DNA of 50,677 nucleotides from an uncultured Lachnoclostridium sp. (GTDB taxonomy: Bacteria > Bacillota > Clostridia > Lachnospirales > Lachnospiraceae): positions 1 to 50,677 of the forward strand of contig CAMIWE010000008.1 in assembly GCA_946402335.1 (NCBI GenBank). The letters are read 5' to 3'. Under the pieces are notes generated by a model. That model was not told where the DNA came from. It made no database searches and saw nothing but the letters and a program-made list of their open reading frames with translations. Every line of letters begins with the position of its first letter. Positions within the stretch are counted from its first letter, which is position 1. A program made the position numbers and the translations under genes. This document shows, piece after piece, positions 16,997 to 25,395 of this stretch.

Positions 16997-17521
16997 TCAA
17001 TCATCAAAATGCAGCACACCGATATACGGTAACGCGCGATACCGCTGTGCATAATCCAGACCGTATCCGACTACGAATTCGTCCGGAATTTCAAATCCCA
17101 CATAATCCACCGGAACATCCACCACACGTCTGTCCGGCTTGTCAAGGAGCGTGCAAAGCGAAAGCGATGCCGGCTGACGGCTCTTTAACATCTCAAGCAG
17201 AAATGACAGCGTATGTCCGGAATCAATGATGTCCTCCACTACCAGGACGTCCTGCTCGCGGATGCTTTCATCCAGATCCTTCACGATGCGTACACGGCCG
17301 CTGGACTCCATATCGTCGCCGTAGCTCGAAACCGACATAAAATCAAGCTTCACCGGCAGGTCGATCCGCTTGGCAAGCTCGGTTGTGAAAAACACGCTTC
17401 CCTTCAGGATGCAGATCAGCTTCAGCTCACGTCCGGCAAAATCCTTCGTAATCTGTGCGGCAAGCTCGCGAATACGTGCGATGACTCTTTCTTCCGGTAT
17501 TAAAACGCTTACGGTTTCCAT
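16997..17521 (-). CDS. hpt: Hypoxanthine phosphoribosyltransferase
   Basis: 174 residues, a normal length. The PRPP-binding motif VLVVEDIIDSGHTL (92-105) and the flexible-loop SSYGDD are present. The enzyme salvages hypoxanthine or guanine to IMP or GMP using PRPP. The ATG at 17521 follows AAAGGA. Placement between tilS and ftsH is conserved in many Firmicutes. Confidence 0.95.
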   Translation of the reverse strand: METVSVLIPEERVIARIRELAAQITKDFAGRELKLICILKGSVFFTTELAKRIDLPVKLDFMSVSSYGDDMESSGRVRIVKDLDESIREQDVLVVEDIIDSGHTLSFLLEMLKSRQPASLSLCTLLDKPDRRVVDVPVDYVGFEIPDEFVVGYGLDYAQRYRALPYIGVLHFDD

Positions 17522-17549
17522 GCTTTCGTCCTTTCCGCTTTTGCGCTGT

Positions 17550-18914
17550 TTATCTGACCGTCAGGACCAGTACCCGTTCGGTCTGCTCCGTGACATAGTA
17601 TTGCTCCGTCCCCCGCATTCCGGGAATCCACAGGACTTCGGACCCGTTTGCAACCAGCAGGATCCGATCCCGTTTTTCACGCGGAATCTTCGCCCCGACG
17701 AAATACTCGCGCACAAGCTTCGTTCCGCCTTCTTTGTTCACGCGGAAGAAATCTCCCGTTCTTCTCGTGCGCAGTACGGGAACGCAATTAATCATATCAT
17801 AATCGAACCATTTTATCCACTTATTTTTTTGTACGGACTCGCCCGGAATATGCGGTTTTACCGCTACCTGAAGCACTTTTCCGTCTTCAAGAGGATATTC
17901 GCCCGGTACAAGCGGAATCTCCGTGTCCGTCATCTCCCCGGAAACCTTCCGGCGGATTCCTTCATACGTCTTTTCAAGAACCAGTCCGGCGGGCAGCGAT
18001 AACAGTCTGGAAACCGGTCCGCTAAGGAGCCGGTCCGCCGCCTCCGCATGCACTTCAGTGAAATCCTTCGCGACGCCGGTCAGTTCCTTCATGAAACGTA
18101 ACAGCACTTCCGTCCGCACGACGCCGGGCACGTTTTCAAAGGCTTCCGTTCGTAACACCCCGTCCCGGCAGGCGCTCCGGTATACCCGGTCCGCTTCGGT
18201 GTTTAACAGTTCCGTCAAAGCTTCCGCGTGTGCGGCAAATGCGACGATATGTTCCGCAGCTCCCGGATTGACGGCCGTAAGCTCCGGCATGATGCGGTTC
18301 CGGATCCGGTTGCGGCTGTAGGAATCGTCAATGTTGCTTTCATCGGTGCAATAGGAAACCTTTCGCTTCGCAAGCTCCGCAAGGATTTCCTCCCGGCTGC
18401 ACGAAAGAAGCGGCCGGATCAGCAGAATCCCTTTCTGTTCAAACGGGCGGCTCACTGCAGGGATTCCCGCCATGCCCCGGATTCCCGTTCCGCGGATGAG
18501 ACGGAACAAAACGGTTTCCGCATTGTCGTCCCGGTGATGGGCAACCGCTACCGCGCCCGCACCGCAAGCAACGGCGGTCTCATAAAGCCTTTGGTATCGT
18601 AACGCGCGGCCGGCTTCTTCTAACCCGGTTCCGGTTTTTTCGGCCTCGGCGGGCACATTTTCCCGATACACGCGGCACGAAACACCGAGATGCTCGCACA
18701 GGGACTGCACATATTCCGCATCCCGGTCCGCTGTTTCTTTGCGGATCCCGTGATGCACATGAACCGCATATAACGGAAAGCCGTATTGCTTGGAAAGTTC
18801 CGACAAAACAAGAAGCAGACATACCGAGTCCGCTCCTCCGGAAATTCCGGCAACAATCCCGATGCCGGATAACATGTTTTGTTCCTGCAGGAACCTTTCC
18901 ACTTTCTGTTTCAT
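17550..18914 (-). CDS. tilS: tRNA(Ile)-lysidine synthase
   Basis: 454 residues. The N-terminal PP-loop ATPase motif SGGADS (25-30) and the downstream AHHRDDNAETVLFRLIRGTG block define TilS. The C-terminal domain (GDFFRVNKEGGTKLVREYFV) binds the tRNA. It converts the wobble C34 of the AUA-reading tRNA-Ile to lysidine, which is essential for correct decoding. The ATG at 18914 has a weak site (GGATAAG). The 28-base gap to hpt suggests one operon. Confidence 0.95.
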   Translation of the reverse strand: MKQKVERFLQEQNMLSGIGIVAGISGGADSVCLLLVLSELSKQYGFPLYAVHVHHGIRKETADRDAEYVQSLCEHLGVSCRVYRENVPAEAEKTGTGLEEAGRALRYQRLYETAVACGAGAVAVAHHRDDNAETVLFRLIRGTGIRGMAGIPAVSRPFEQKGILLIRPLLSCSREEILAELAKRKVSYCTDESNIDDSYSRNRIRNRIMPELTAVNPGAAEHIVAFAAHAEALTELLNTEADRVYRSACRDGVLRTEAFENVPGVVRTEVLLRFMKELTGVAKDFTEVHAEAADRLLSGPVSRLLSLPAGLVLEKTYEGIRRKVSGEMTDTEIPLVPGEYPLEDGKVLQVAVKPHIPGESVQKNKWIKWFDYDMINCVPVLRTRRTGDFFRVNKEGGTKLVREYFVGAKIPREKRDRILLVANGSEVLWIPGMRGTEQYYVTEQTERVLVLTVR

Positions 18915-19000
18915 CGCTTATCCGCTGCAGGCTGTCTGAAAAGACGGCGCGCCTGCATCACCGCCTCCAATCCGGACGGTCCGTTACGGACTCCGCCCGC

Positions 19001-19369
19001 TTAGTTTCCTTTCGAAGTACCGGGCGTCGGCGTCAACTCGTCTCCGCGCGGCGGAAGCTCATCCACCGGTTTAAAGATGATCTCGTTCGGGTAAACCAGT
19101 CCGAGAACTTCCCGGGCAACCTCTTCAATGTAGCTTTTGGTTTCAATATAGGCACGGTAATCCGCGATTTCCGCAGTCCGCTGTTTTTCCTCTTCAATCA
19201 GACGCTCCAGCCGGGCCTTTTCCGCCTTTTTTTTGTCAAGCGTCTCTTTCGAGCGCTTATAGCTGTAATGCAGGGCCGTGGCAAGAATGACCATGCTGAT
19301 AAACAATAAGGCGAATATGACCAGACGGACCTTGAGACTTCCGACCGATATCAGTCTTCTTCTGCTCAC
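19001..19369 (-). CDS. divIC: Septum formation initiator DivIC/FtsB family
   Basis: 122 residues. The basic N-terminus MSRRRLISVGSLKVRL is followed by one membrane helix (about 17-38) and a coiled coil (KETLDKKKAEKARLERLIEE). The tail SYIEEVAREVLGLVYPNEII is the DivIC/FtsB signature element. The start is a GTG at 19369 with GGAGAGG upstream. It takes part in the divisome with FtsL and DivIB. In sporulating Clostridia yabP and yabQ usually precede it and spoIIE follows; here 40 and 86 base gaps hold neither. Confidence 0.9.
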   Translation of the reverse strand: MSRRRLISVGSLKVRLVIFALLFISMVILATALHYSYKRSKETLDKKKAEKARLERLIEEEKQRTAEIADYRAYIETKSYIEEVAREVLGLVYPNEIIFKPVDELPPRGDELTPTPGTSKGN

Positions 19370-19409
19370 AGAATCCTCTCCTTAAAAGCCTTGACGCGGC
19401 TTTGTCTTA

Positions 19410-19649
19410 CTAAACGTATCGGAACATGTCCTTGGCTTCTTCCTTCTTCGTGGTCTCGACGATTTCCGTGATCTCCACCTTCACCTGCCGGTTTCCGAAG
19501 CCGATTTCGATAATGTCTCCCACTTTTACTTCTGCCGAAGCTTTCGCGGGCTTCCCGTTAATGCTCACACGGCCCGCATCGCATGCCTCATTGGCAACGG
19601 TACGGCGCTTGATCAGGCGGGAAACCTTTAAGTATTTGTCAAGACGCAT
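19410..19649 (-). CDS. rqcP: S4-domain RNA-binding protein RqcP (YabO)
   Basis: 79 residues, nearly all an S4 fold (MRLDKYLKVSRLIKRRTVAN, then GRVSINGKPAKASAEVKVGD). RqcP works with RqcH in bacterial ribosome-associated quality control, stabilising peptidyl-tRNA on obstructed 50S subunits during alanine tailing. GGGAGG lies four bases before the ATG. Its neighbours hup and divIC match the B. subtilis yabO setting. Confidence 0.9.
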   Translation of the reverse strand: MRLDKYLKVSRLIKRRTVANEACDAGRVSINGKPAKASAEVKVGDIIEIGFGNRQVKVEITEIVETTKKEEAKDMFRYV

Positions 19650-19728
19650 AATTCCTCCCGACGCGGCACGGGGCCGCGCATATCTCCTCTGTTTCGCGCT
19701 GTGGTACGGCGAATGTATTTCTTACAAG

Positions 19729-19763
19729 AAAAAAAGCTGCCCGGCGCAAGCCGAACAGCCTTT
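19729..19763 (-). terminator. Terminator downstream of hup
   Basis: The minus strand forms a 12-pair stem with three G-T wobbles around the loop TTGC (AGGCTGTTCGGC with GCCGGGCAGCTT), then a T-run of seven. It lies 16 bases past the hup stop. It should limit read-through from the highly expressed hup gene into rqcP. Confidence 0.8.
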
Positions 19764-19778
19764 GTTGCAATCCTTGGA

Positions 19779-20054
19779 TTACTTATTGACAGCTGCCTTA
19801 AGGCCTTTGCCTGCCTTAAACTTAGGCTGCTTGGAAGCTGCAATCTTAATGGTCTTGCCGTTAAGCGGGTTGCGGCCGCTTCTGGCGGGTCTCTTTGCTA
19901 CTTCGAAGGTACCGAAGCCAACAAGTGCAACATTACCTTCCTTAGAAAGCTCCTCAACAACTACGTCCTGGAAAGCGTCAACCATCTTCTTTGCTGCGTC
20001 CTTCGTAACGCCTGCCTTAGCAGCGATAGCAGCAACCAGTTCTGACTTATTCAT
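19779..20054 (-). CDS. hup: HU-family nucleoid protein
   Basis: 91 residues with the standard HU sequence MNKSELVAAIAAKAGVTKDA and the DNA-binding arm RSGRNPLNGKTIKI. HU dimers bend and coat chromosomal DNA. The start ATG at 20054 lies nine bases after AGGAGG, with a short overlapping out-of-frame ATG between them. It has a consensus promoter and a strong terminator, consistent with high expression. Confidence 0.97.
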   Translation of the reverse strand: MNKSELVAAIAAKAGVTKDAAKKMVDAFQDVVVEELSKEGNVALVGFGTFEVAKRPARSGRNPLNGKTIKIAASKQPKFKAGKGLKAAVNK

Positions 20055-20133
20055 AACTCATGTCCTCCTAACAGTATTGTCTGGTATAGAACCCCTACGG
20101 AAAGTGCTTTAAATAAGCATTTCCGCTAATATT

Positions 20134-20162
20134 GTTATAAACGGAAACAAAAGGCTTGTCAA
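20134..20162 (-). promoter_or_regulatory. Promoter of hup
   Basis: Minus strand TTGACA (20162-20157), a 17-base spacer, then TATAAC (20139-20134). The leader is about 75 bases. Confidence 0.8.
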
Positions 20163-20364
20163 GTAAAAATAGCGATTTGAGGCATTTTCCAACCACAAGA
20201 TATAGAAAAATCACATATTTTTCATCATTTTCCCTCCATCGGGCCCTTTTTTGTGCCCGGAATGACGGAAAATACTATATCTGCCGCAAAAAACGCTTTG
20301 TGCATAAAACTGCAACCGCCGCCCGGAAAACCGGTCCGCCCGCGCTTCCGAATCATAACCGCAC
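20163..20364. other. Intergenic stretch between the SDR gene and hup
   Basis: No gene was found. It contains a broken inverted repeat (20232-20277): ATTTTCC, then CCATCGGGC, against GCCCGGAATG and GGAAAAT, with a T-run in the loop. This may help terminate the SDR operon, but no clean stem plus T-run is present. The rest is AT-rich and featureless. Confidence 0.4.
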
Positions 20365-21141
20365 TCAGCTGCGTTCGATTTTCTTCTTCTGGAATTTCGC
20401 CAGGAAACGGATCACGAATTTCCTGGGAAGAAATCTGGTGAAGAAAAGGGACGCACGGATGGATCCCTTCGGAACGATCAGCGTCTTTCCGCGTTCCATC
20501 TTCTTCACGGCATAGGCAACGCATTCCGCGGCCGTGATGCCCTTATCCCACTGCGAGCCGCCCGCAACCTCGGTAAACTCGGTGTAAACCGGTCCGGGGC
20601 AGAGCGCACCGGCATAAACCTTGCTGCCCTGATCCTTAAGTTCTGCGGCAAGACCCTGCGTGAAGCTGGCGACATACGCCTTCGTGGCGTAATAGGTATT
20701 CAGATACGGTCCGGCCGGAAGCAGCCCCGCGCTTGAGGCCACATTCAGAATGGCGCCGCTGTTTCTTTCCGTCAGTTCCGGAAGGAATTTCTTCGTAAGA
20801 ATCTGCACGGCGCGGATGTTCAGATCGATCATGTTAAGCTCGTCCGAAAGCGACAGTTCCGTCTCGGCGCCCAACAGTCCGAAGCCCGCGCAGTTGATCA
20901 GCACGTCCACCTTCTGGTCCTTCGCAAGTTCCGCGATGCGGTTCACCTCGTCCTCTTTCGAAAGATCCGCGGGAAGCACCTCGCACGGCGTTCCGAGCTC
21001 TGCTGCCAGCGCATGCAGCCGGTCCGAACGTCTTGCAACCAGAATCAGTTTACAGCCTTTTGCGGAAAATGCCTTTGCAAATTCCGTTCCGATCCCAGAA
21101 CTGGCTCCGGTGATCAGTACCATTTTATTATTGAGATCCAT
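20365..21141 (-). CDS. Short-chain dehydrogenase/reductase
   Basis: 258 residues, classical SDR length. The cofactor motif TGASSGIG (11-18), the NCAG-like INCAGFG near 84, the catalytic serine in NVASSAG and the YxxxK motif in TYYATK are all present. The C-terminus is basic (RFLPRKFVIRFLAKFQKKKI) and may contact the membrane, as in DltE/YqjQ-type SDRs. Substrate unknown. It starts three bases after the acyltransferase-like gene, so the two form an operon; joint action on a lipid or acyl substrate is plausible but unproven. Confidence 0.9.
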   Translation of the reverse strand: MDLNNKMVLITGASSGIGTEFAKAFSAKGCKLILVARRSDRLHALAAELGTPCEVLPADLSKEDEVNRIAELAKDQKVDVLINCAGFGLLGAETELSLSDELNMIDLNIRAVQILTKKFLPELTERNSGAILNVASSAGLLPAGPYLNTYYATKAYVASFTQGLAAELKDQGSKVYAGALCPGPVYTEFTEVAGGSQWDKGITAAECVAYAVKKMERGKTLIVPKGSIRASLFFTRFLPRKFVIRFLAKFQKKKIERS

Positions 21142-21144
21142 TGT

Positions 21145-22071
21145 TTATCCTTTCTTGACCCGGTCAATCCGATCGAATTCGATCTTCTCAGGCGGATTCA
21201 TCAGTTCCTCCGGGTGCGTCAGATAGTACCGGATACGGCGGAATGCAACCGCATACAAATAGCCGTCCGTAGCACGCTCGTCCACGACAAACTGCAGTTT
21301 GATGCGGACGCCGCGCTTCTTCTCGCCCTTTTCATCCATTTCGAAATAGGTTTCCTTACGGCCGATCGCGCCGAAAATGGAAACCGTGCCGAATTCATAA
21401 ATGTGGTGGAACACCGCATCCATTCCGATCGATCCCATATTCGTAATGAAAAAGCTCGAATGGAACGGGCTGACCTTATGCAGGCTCTTCGGCATGATGC
21501 CGTGCTTGTCGGTCTTACGAAGGAACCACATCGCGAGTTTCAGCATCCATGCGGGAAGCGAGCCCATCAGCAGTTCCGCCTTATCAAACTTCGTCTTATT
21601 CTCGTCCTCGGCCACGCTGCTGACTGTCGTATCGATCTGGTTGGTTTCCTCCTCGATGCGGCGTACAACGTCCGTAAGCGTATCCTCTAACTGGAACCGC
21701 GGCATGATCATGCTCCGTTCGCTGTCCCGGCGCATGCCCTTCATAACGACCATGGAACCTTTGATCTCATTGCGGGAATATACCTTGCTGTTCACCACGA
21801 ACCGGTTCAGTTCGGGTACTTCCGTAAACGTTCTCACGATTGCGGCAAATACGACATGATACAGCGTCAGTTCCGGAATGTCTCCCTTCCGCTTGTCGCG
21901 GATAAACGCCTCTAACTCCGTGATATCGATCTTGTCCTCAAACAGTACCCACGCATCGTACCGGTGCGGCATGAAATACGGCTCCATCCGCGTCATCGGA
22001 TCCAGGTTGCGTACCAAAAAACCGTCATAGCGGTCTCCCCATCTTCTTTTTCTGCCCTCGTGCGGAACCAT
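21145..22071 (-). CDS. CAT/E2-fold acyltransferase-like protein lacking the catalytic histidine
   Basis: 308 residues resembling the catalytic domain of 2-oxoacid dehydrogenase E2 and chloramphenicol acetyltransferase, without a lipoyl domain. The fold-end motif that is normally DHRxxDG reads VDERATDG here, so the catalytic histidine is glutamate. Other blocks are LTLYHVVFAAIVRTFTEVPE near the N-terminus and FFITNMGSIGMDAVFHHIYE. Function is unknown, and ordinary acyl transfer using that histidine looks unlikely. GGAGG lies eight bases before the ATG. It is first gene of the SDR operon, driven by the promoter at 22113-22141. Confidence 0.75.
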   Translation of the reverse strand: MVPHEGRKRRWGDRYDGFLVRNLDPMTRMEPYFMPHRYDAWVLFEDKIDITELEAFIRDKRKGDIPELTLYHVVFAAIVRTFTEVPELNRFVVNSKVYSRNEIKGSMVVMKGMRRDSERSMIMPRFQLEDTLTDVVRRIEEETNQIDTTVSSVAEDENKTKFDKAELLMGSLPAWMLKLAMWFLRKTDKHGIMPKSLHKVSPFHSSFFITNMGSIGMDAVFHHIYEFGTVSIFGAIGRKETYFEMDEKGEKKRGVRIKLQFVVDERATDGYLYAVAFRRIRYYLTHPEELMNPPEKIEFDRIDRVKKG

Positions 22072-22112
22072 CCCCTGTTCCTCCTTGCCTTTTAGTCGCA
22101 GAACCCTTGTTT

Positions 22113-22141
22113 ATCATACCAAAACCGCTGTCATTGTGCAA
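22113..22141 (-). promoter_or_regulatory. Promoter of the acyltransferase-like/SDR operon
   Basis: Minus strand TTGCAC (22141-22136), a 17-base spacer, then TATGAT (22118-22113). It is divergent to the promoter at 22209. Confidence 0.75.
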
Positions 22142-22208
22142 TCTTTTTCTCATTTGCCGTAAGGCCCGGCTTCCCCGTGAATTCTGTCTGTATTTTTTGT
22201 GTTTTTGT

Positions 22209-22237
22209 TTGACTAATCCTCTTTTGAAGGATAAAAT
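22209..22237 (+). promoter_or_regulatory. Promoter of the Cthe_2159-like lipoprotein gene
   Basis: TTGACT (22209-22214), a 17-base spacer, then TAAAAT (22232-22237). The leader to the ATG is about 25 bases. Confidence 0.75.
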
Positions 22238-22269
22238 TGCAGATAGAATAAACTGCAGGAGGTGTCCTG

Positions 22270-23211
22270 ATGAAACGCAAATCCGTATTCTTTCTCATTC
22301 TGCTGCTTGCCGGCATGGCTTTGTGTGCCTGCGGACGCCGTTCCGAGGACACCGAGATCAAACTTTCCGGCACATCGGCCACTGTATCGGGCGCTGCGGC
22401 GAAATCCGTGAAAGTCGAAAACGGAACCGTAACCATTACCCGCTCCGGAACGTATCAGATTTCCGGTTCCGCCAAGCTTCAGCTGATCGTTGACGTGGAA
22501 GGCGGCAAGGCCGTTTATCTGAACCTGAACGGCATGGATCTTTCCTGCGATACGTCTTCTCCTGTCTGGATCAAGAATGCCACCCTCGTATGCATCAGCT
22601 TAAAGAGCGGCTCCCAGAACACGATTACCGACCGGCATCTGTATGTTCCCCCGGAGGAAAAGGATTCCGCCGGCAATGCCGACGCGACCGACACGGAGGA
22701 CATTCCGAGCGCGGCCATCTATTCCCGTGCCCCGCTTCTTTTTGAAGGCAAGGGCAAGCTGACCGTCAATGCGGAAAGCTATAACGGCATCAGCACAAGC
22801 GATACGTTTACAATGAAAAGCGGCAATCTTACGATTACCGCTGAACATCATGGTATAAAAGGCAAGGATTACGTTGTCATCTCCGACGGGAACCTGAACA
22901 TCAAATGCGAAGGCGACGGCATCAAGTCCACCAACACCGACAAGCCCAGTCTCGGTTATGTTACCATTTCCGGCGGCAACTTCTACATCAATGCCGACGA
23001 CGAAGGCATCTATGCACCTTCCTCCATCTCGGTAAGTGCCGGGAATCTGACGGTCAAATCGAAGAAAACAGCTTTTCTGACACTCGGCACGCTGAACCTG
23101 AAAGGCGGATATATCGATATCTTAACGGACAACCCTCCGCTTTCCGCTTCCCGCACCGATCTCTCCGCGGACGTGCAGATCAGCGTTAACGGCCATCCTT
23201 ACAAGCCGTAA
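22270..23211 (+). CDS. Carbohydrate-binding domain lipoprotein (Cthe_2159-like beta-helix)
   Basis: 313 residues. The type II signal peptide ends in ALCAC (lipobox cysteine about 19). The body has repeating strands with GN/GGN turns (SGNLTITAEHHGIKGKDYVV, SDGNLNIKCEGDGIKS, SGGNFYINADDEGIY), typical of the parallel beta-helix of Clostridium thermocellum Cthe_2159, a cellulose/pectin-binding protein that binds calcium. It probably sits on the outer membrane face and binds plant polysaccharide. GGAGGT lies seven bases before the ATG. It stands alone on the plus strand and converges on the next lipoprotein gene. Confidence 0.85.
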   Translation: MKRKSVFFLILLLAGMALCACGRRSEDTEIKLSGTSATVSGAAAKSVKVENGTVTITRSGTYQISGSAKLQLIVDVEGGKAVYLNLNGMDLSCDTSSPVWIKNATLVCISLKSGSQNTITDRHLYVPPEEKDSAGNADATDTEDIPSAAIYSRAPLLFEGKGKLTVNAESYNGISTSDTFTMKSGNLTITAEHHGIKGKDYVVISDGNLNIKCEGDGIKSTNTDKPSLGYVTISGGNFYINADDEGIYAPSSISVSAGNLTVKSKKTAFLTLGTLNLKGGYIDILTDNPPLSASRTDLSADVQISVNGHPYKP

Positions 23212-23250
23212 GCGAATCGGCTCTGATGGACATCCTTACAAGCCGTAAGC
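23191..23250. repeat. Short direct duplication across the stop codon of the 22270 gene
   Basis: The 20-base unit beginning CATCCTTACAAGCC occurs at 23194-23213 and again, identical, at 23231-23250 (period 37). The first copy holds the last codons and the TAA; the second is noncoding. It looks like a recent local duplication or slippage product. Confidence 0.75.
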
Positions 23251-23257
23251 AGATTGC

Positions 23258-25312
23258 CTAACGAACGACTTTGCAGGCCATAAGATACTCTCCGATCGGA
23301 ACGATTCCGATCAGCTCTTCCCAGATCTGCGGATCTCCGCATGCTTTGACGCTCGGGAACACTTCTCTAATAACCGCGCAAAGGAATTTCGCTTTCTCCC
23401 TCAGGTGCGCCCCCTGGAAATAATAGGACGACCCGAGATACAGGTATTCAAAGGTTCTCGCGCGGTCTTCCATCTCATTTGACTTGGCATAGGCGTCGAT
23501 AAACCAGGCGTTTTTCACATCGTACAGCGTCGTGCCGCTGTAATCCGAAATCATATTTCCGTTGCCGTCCAGATAGCTGTCGGCGAAAGGATACTTCGGC
23601 GAATTCAGCGCTTCTCTCCAGTACCGGCTGAAATCCACCCCGTAAATAATCTCATATTCTCTGACTCTTGATTCCATCGCGTGTAACAGCTCGTGGGCAA
23701 AATTCTGCTCAAGCGTGGTTGCGTATCCGGCGCAAAGCGCCAGTTCGATCGTGGCATCTCCCGTATTGGTGATACCGGCGGGCATAGAAATCATGCCTTC
23801 CGACGGGTTCTCAAATGCCGCGCAGAAATACAGATCCAGTCCGTTTTTCGTTTCCCCGTACAAATCTTCGAAGAACCCTTCCGGATAATTGTCCGTCATG
23901 ATGTTCTCTATCCGCTCCAGACAGGTGATGAGCATATCCTCACTCGGAACCTCGGTCATGTCATATGCCGTAAAGCGGCGCGTACCGAGACAGAAGCGGT
24001 CATAATATACATGCACGCCCGGGAACTTTGCTTCGATCCGTTTCACGATTTCGGCTACCCGCGGGTATTTCTGCCCGGGATATACGACCTGGTAGGCATT
24101 GTCAGGCGTCACCTGTTCCGAGGAGGCATCTAAAAGAAACACTTCGGAACTGAAATTCTCGCGATAGGCGATGACAAGCAGATAGCCGTCCCGACTGAAT
24201 CCGACCGTATCGAACATGGAATAATCCGAACCGAAAATGGACGTATCGAGACGCCCGAGTTCGCCGCCGTTCTGCAAATCCAAAAGCCGGAAGTGGTCCT
24301 CGTAACGGTCTCCTCCCTTGCTCTCAAACCACCGGGCAAGGATGATATTGCCTTCGCATAAGGACATAAACTCGTCTTCGTTCTGCTTCGGGAATATCCT
24401 TACCTTTTCCGTCTCATTATACCGGGAAAGCTGGAAATTCCCGGCATTATAGTAATCGATCACGCCCCGGTTCAGATGGCCGTGATGCACAAGGCCGCCC
24501 TCTTCGAGTACGCTCTTCGACTTTCGGTCTGCAAGATAAAGGCTTTGCTCGCCGCCCTTTGCATACATGCCGACGTACAGGATGTCTCCCTCCTCGCCGA
24601 CCAGCACGTCGTGGTATTCGCACGGAACCTCCGTACGGATCATCTCGTCCTTACCGCCCGGCTCAAAGGAATGCCCGCGGAGCAGCCCGTCCGGCGTATG
24701 AACCCATACTTTTCCGTCCTTCGTCTCACCTAAGAATACGGATCCGTCTTCAAATTCCCACTGTGTACTTTCACCGGTCCAGGGATTCTTTCTTATAACG
24801 ATTCCGTCCTCTTCAAAAATCCCGTACAGCATGCCGCCTTTTCCGAAGCTGTATTCGTCGGCAAGCATCAATTCCCCGTATACCCGGTGCTCCGGCGCAC
24901 GGAGATGGAAGATACAGTATTTGCCGGTCGCGCCTTTGCCGTAGCCTGCGCTCTCGTCGGTATAAAAAAGGCATACGTAATTATCCGAAAACGCCGTAAA
25001 GCGAATCGAGCAGTCCGGTCCAAGGGAACATGCTTCGATGCGGTAAAGATTCTCCTTGTATTCCTCCGGATAGATTTCCGAAATCTGTCTGTTAAGAAGC
25101 GGGTCCGGCGTCGGGGTCGGCGTCATAGTCGGCGTCGGCGAAACGGTTATGACCGGCTCCGCCGAAGGCGTCAGCGTCGTTTCGATGGAAGGCGGCGCCT
25201 GGGTAATTGTATTGCGCTGCTTTCCCGGCTCCTTTGCGGGCTTCCGTCCGCATGCGCACAAAAGGACGATCACGCCTGCAATCACGAAAAGCTTTCGCAG
25301 ATGGTTTCTCAT
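23258..25312 (-). CDS. Lipoprotein with HELLH zinc-metallopeptidase-like domain
   Basis: About 684 residues. The signal peptide ends in LLCAC (lipobox near residue 20), followed by a Thr/Pro-rich linker (TVSPTPTMTPTPTPDPLLN). A central region of about 400 residues has beta-propeller-like strands with WTG/WEF turns, such as FSRDGYLLVIAYRENF. The C-terminal domain has FAHELLHAMESRV near residue 540, a HExxH zinc motif, and EDRARTFEYLY about 65 residues later, which could supply a third ligand. The start is the ATG at 25312; the longer frame to 25492 runs through the upstream terminator. It is probably an outer-surface metallopeptidase; the family is not recognised. Confidence 0.75.
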   Translation of the reverse strand: MRNHLRKLFVIAGVIVLLCACGRKPAKEPGKQRNTITQAPPSIETTLTPSAEPVITVSPTPTMTPTPTPDPLLNRQISEIYPEEYKENLYRIEACSLGPDCSIRFTAFSDNYVCLFYTDESAGYGKGATGKYCIFHLRAPEHRVYGELMLADEYSFGKGGMLYGIFEEDGIVIRKNPWTGESTQWEFEDGSVFLGETKDGKVWVHTPDGLLRGHSFEPGGKDEMIRTEVPCEYHDVLVGEEGDILYVGMYAKGGEQSLYLADRKSKSVLEEGGLVHHGHLNRGVIDYYNAGNFQLSRYNETEKVRIFPKQNEDEFMSLCEGNIILARWFESKGGDRYEDHFRLLDLQNGGELGRLDTSIFGSDYSMFDTVGFSRDGYLLVIAYRENFSSEVFLLDASSEQVTPDNAYQVVYPGQKYPRVAEIVKRIEAKFPGVHVYYDRFCLGTRRFTAYDMTEVPSEDMLITCLERIENIMTDNYPEGFFEDLYGETKNGLDLYFCAAFENPSEGMISMPAGITNTGDATIELALCAGYATTLEQNFAHELLHAMESRVREYEIIYGVDFSRYWREALNSPKYPFADSYLDGNGNMISDYSGTTLYDVKNAWFIDAYAKSNEMEDRARTFEYLYLGSSYYFQGAHLREKAKFLCAVIREVFPSVKACGDPQIWEELIGIVPIGEYLMACKVVR

Positions 25313-25350
25313 AAAACATTCTCTCTTTCCGTTCCGTATTCCCGGAACAC

Positions 25351-25380
25351 AAAAAAACCGCGCCTTTTGGGGGCGCGGTA
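25351..25380 (-). terminator. Terminator of the Cys-rich/radical SAM/HAD operon
   Basis: Minus strand ACCGCGCC and GGCGCGGT pair in an 8 bp stem around CCCAAAA, followed by seven Ts. It is only 15 bases past the HAD stop. No clear promoter fits between it and the lipoprotein start at 25312, so the lipoprotein may depend on read-through or on an unrecognised promoter. Confidence 0.92.
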
Positions 25381-25395
25381 TCATCCCGTATGGAT

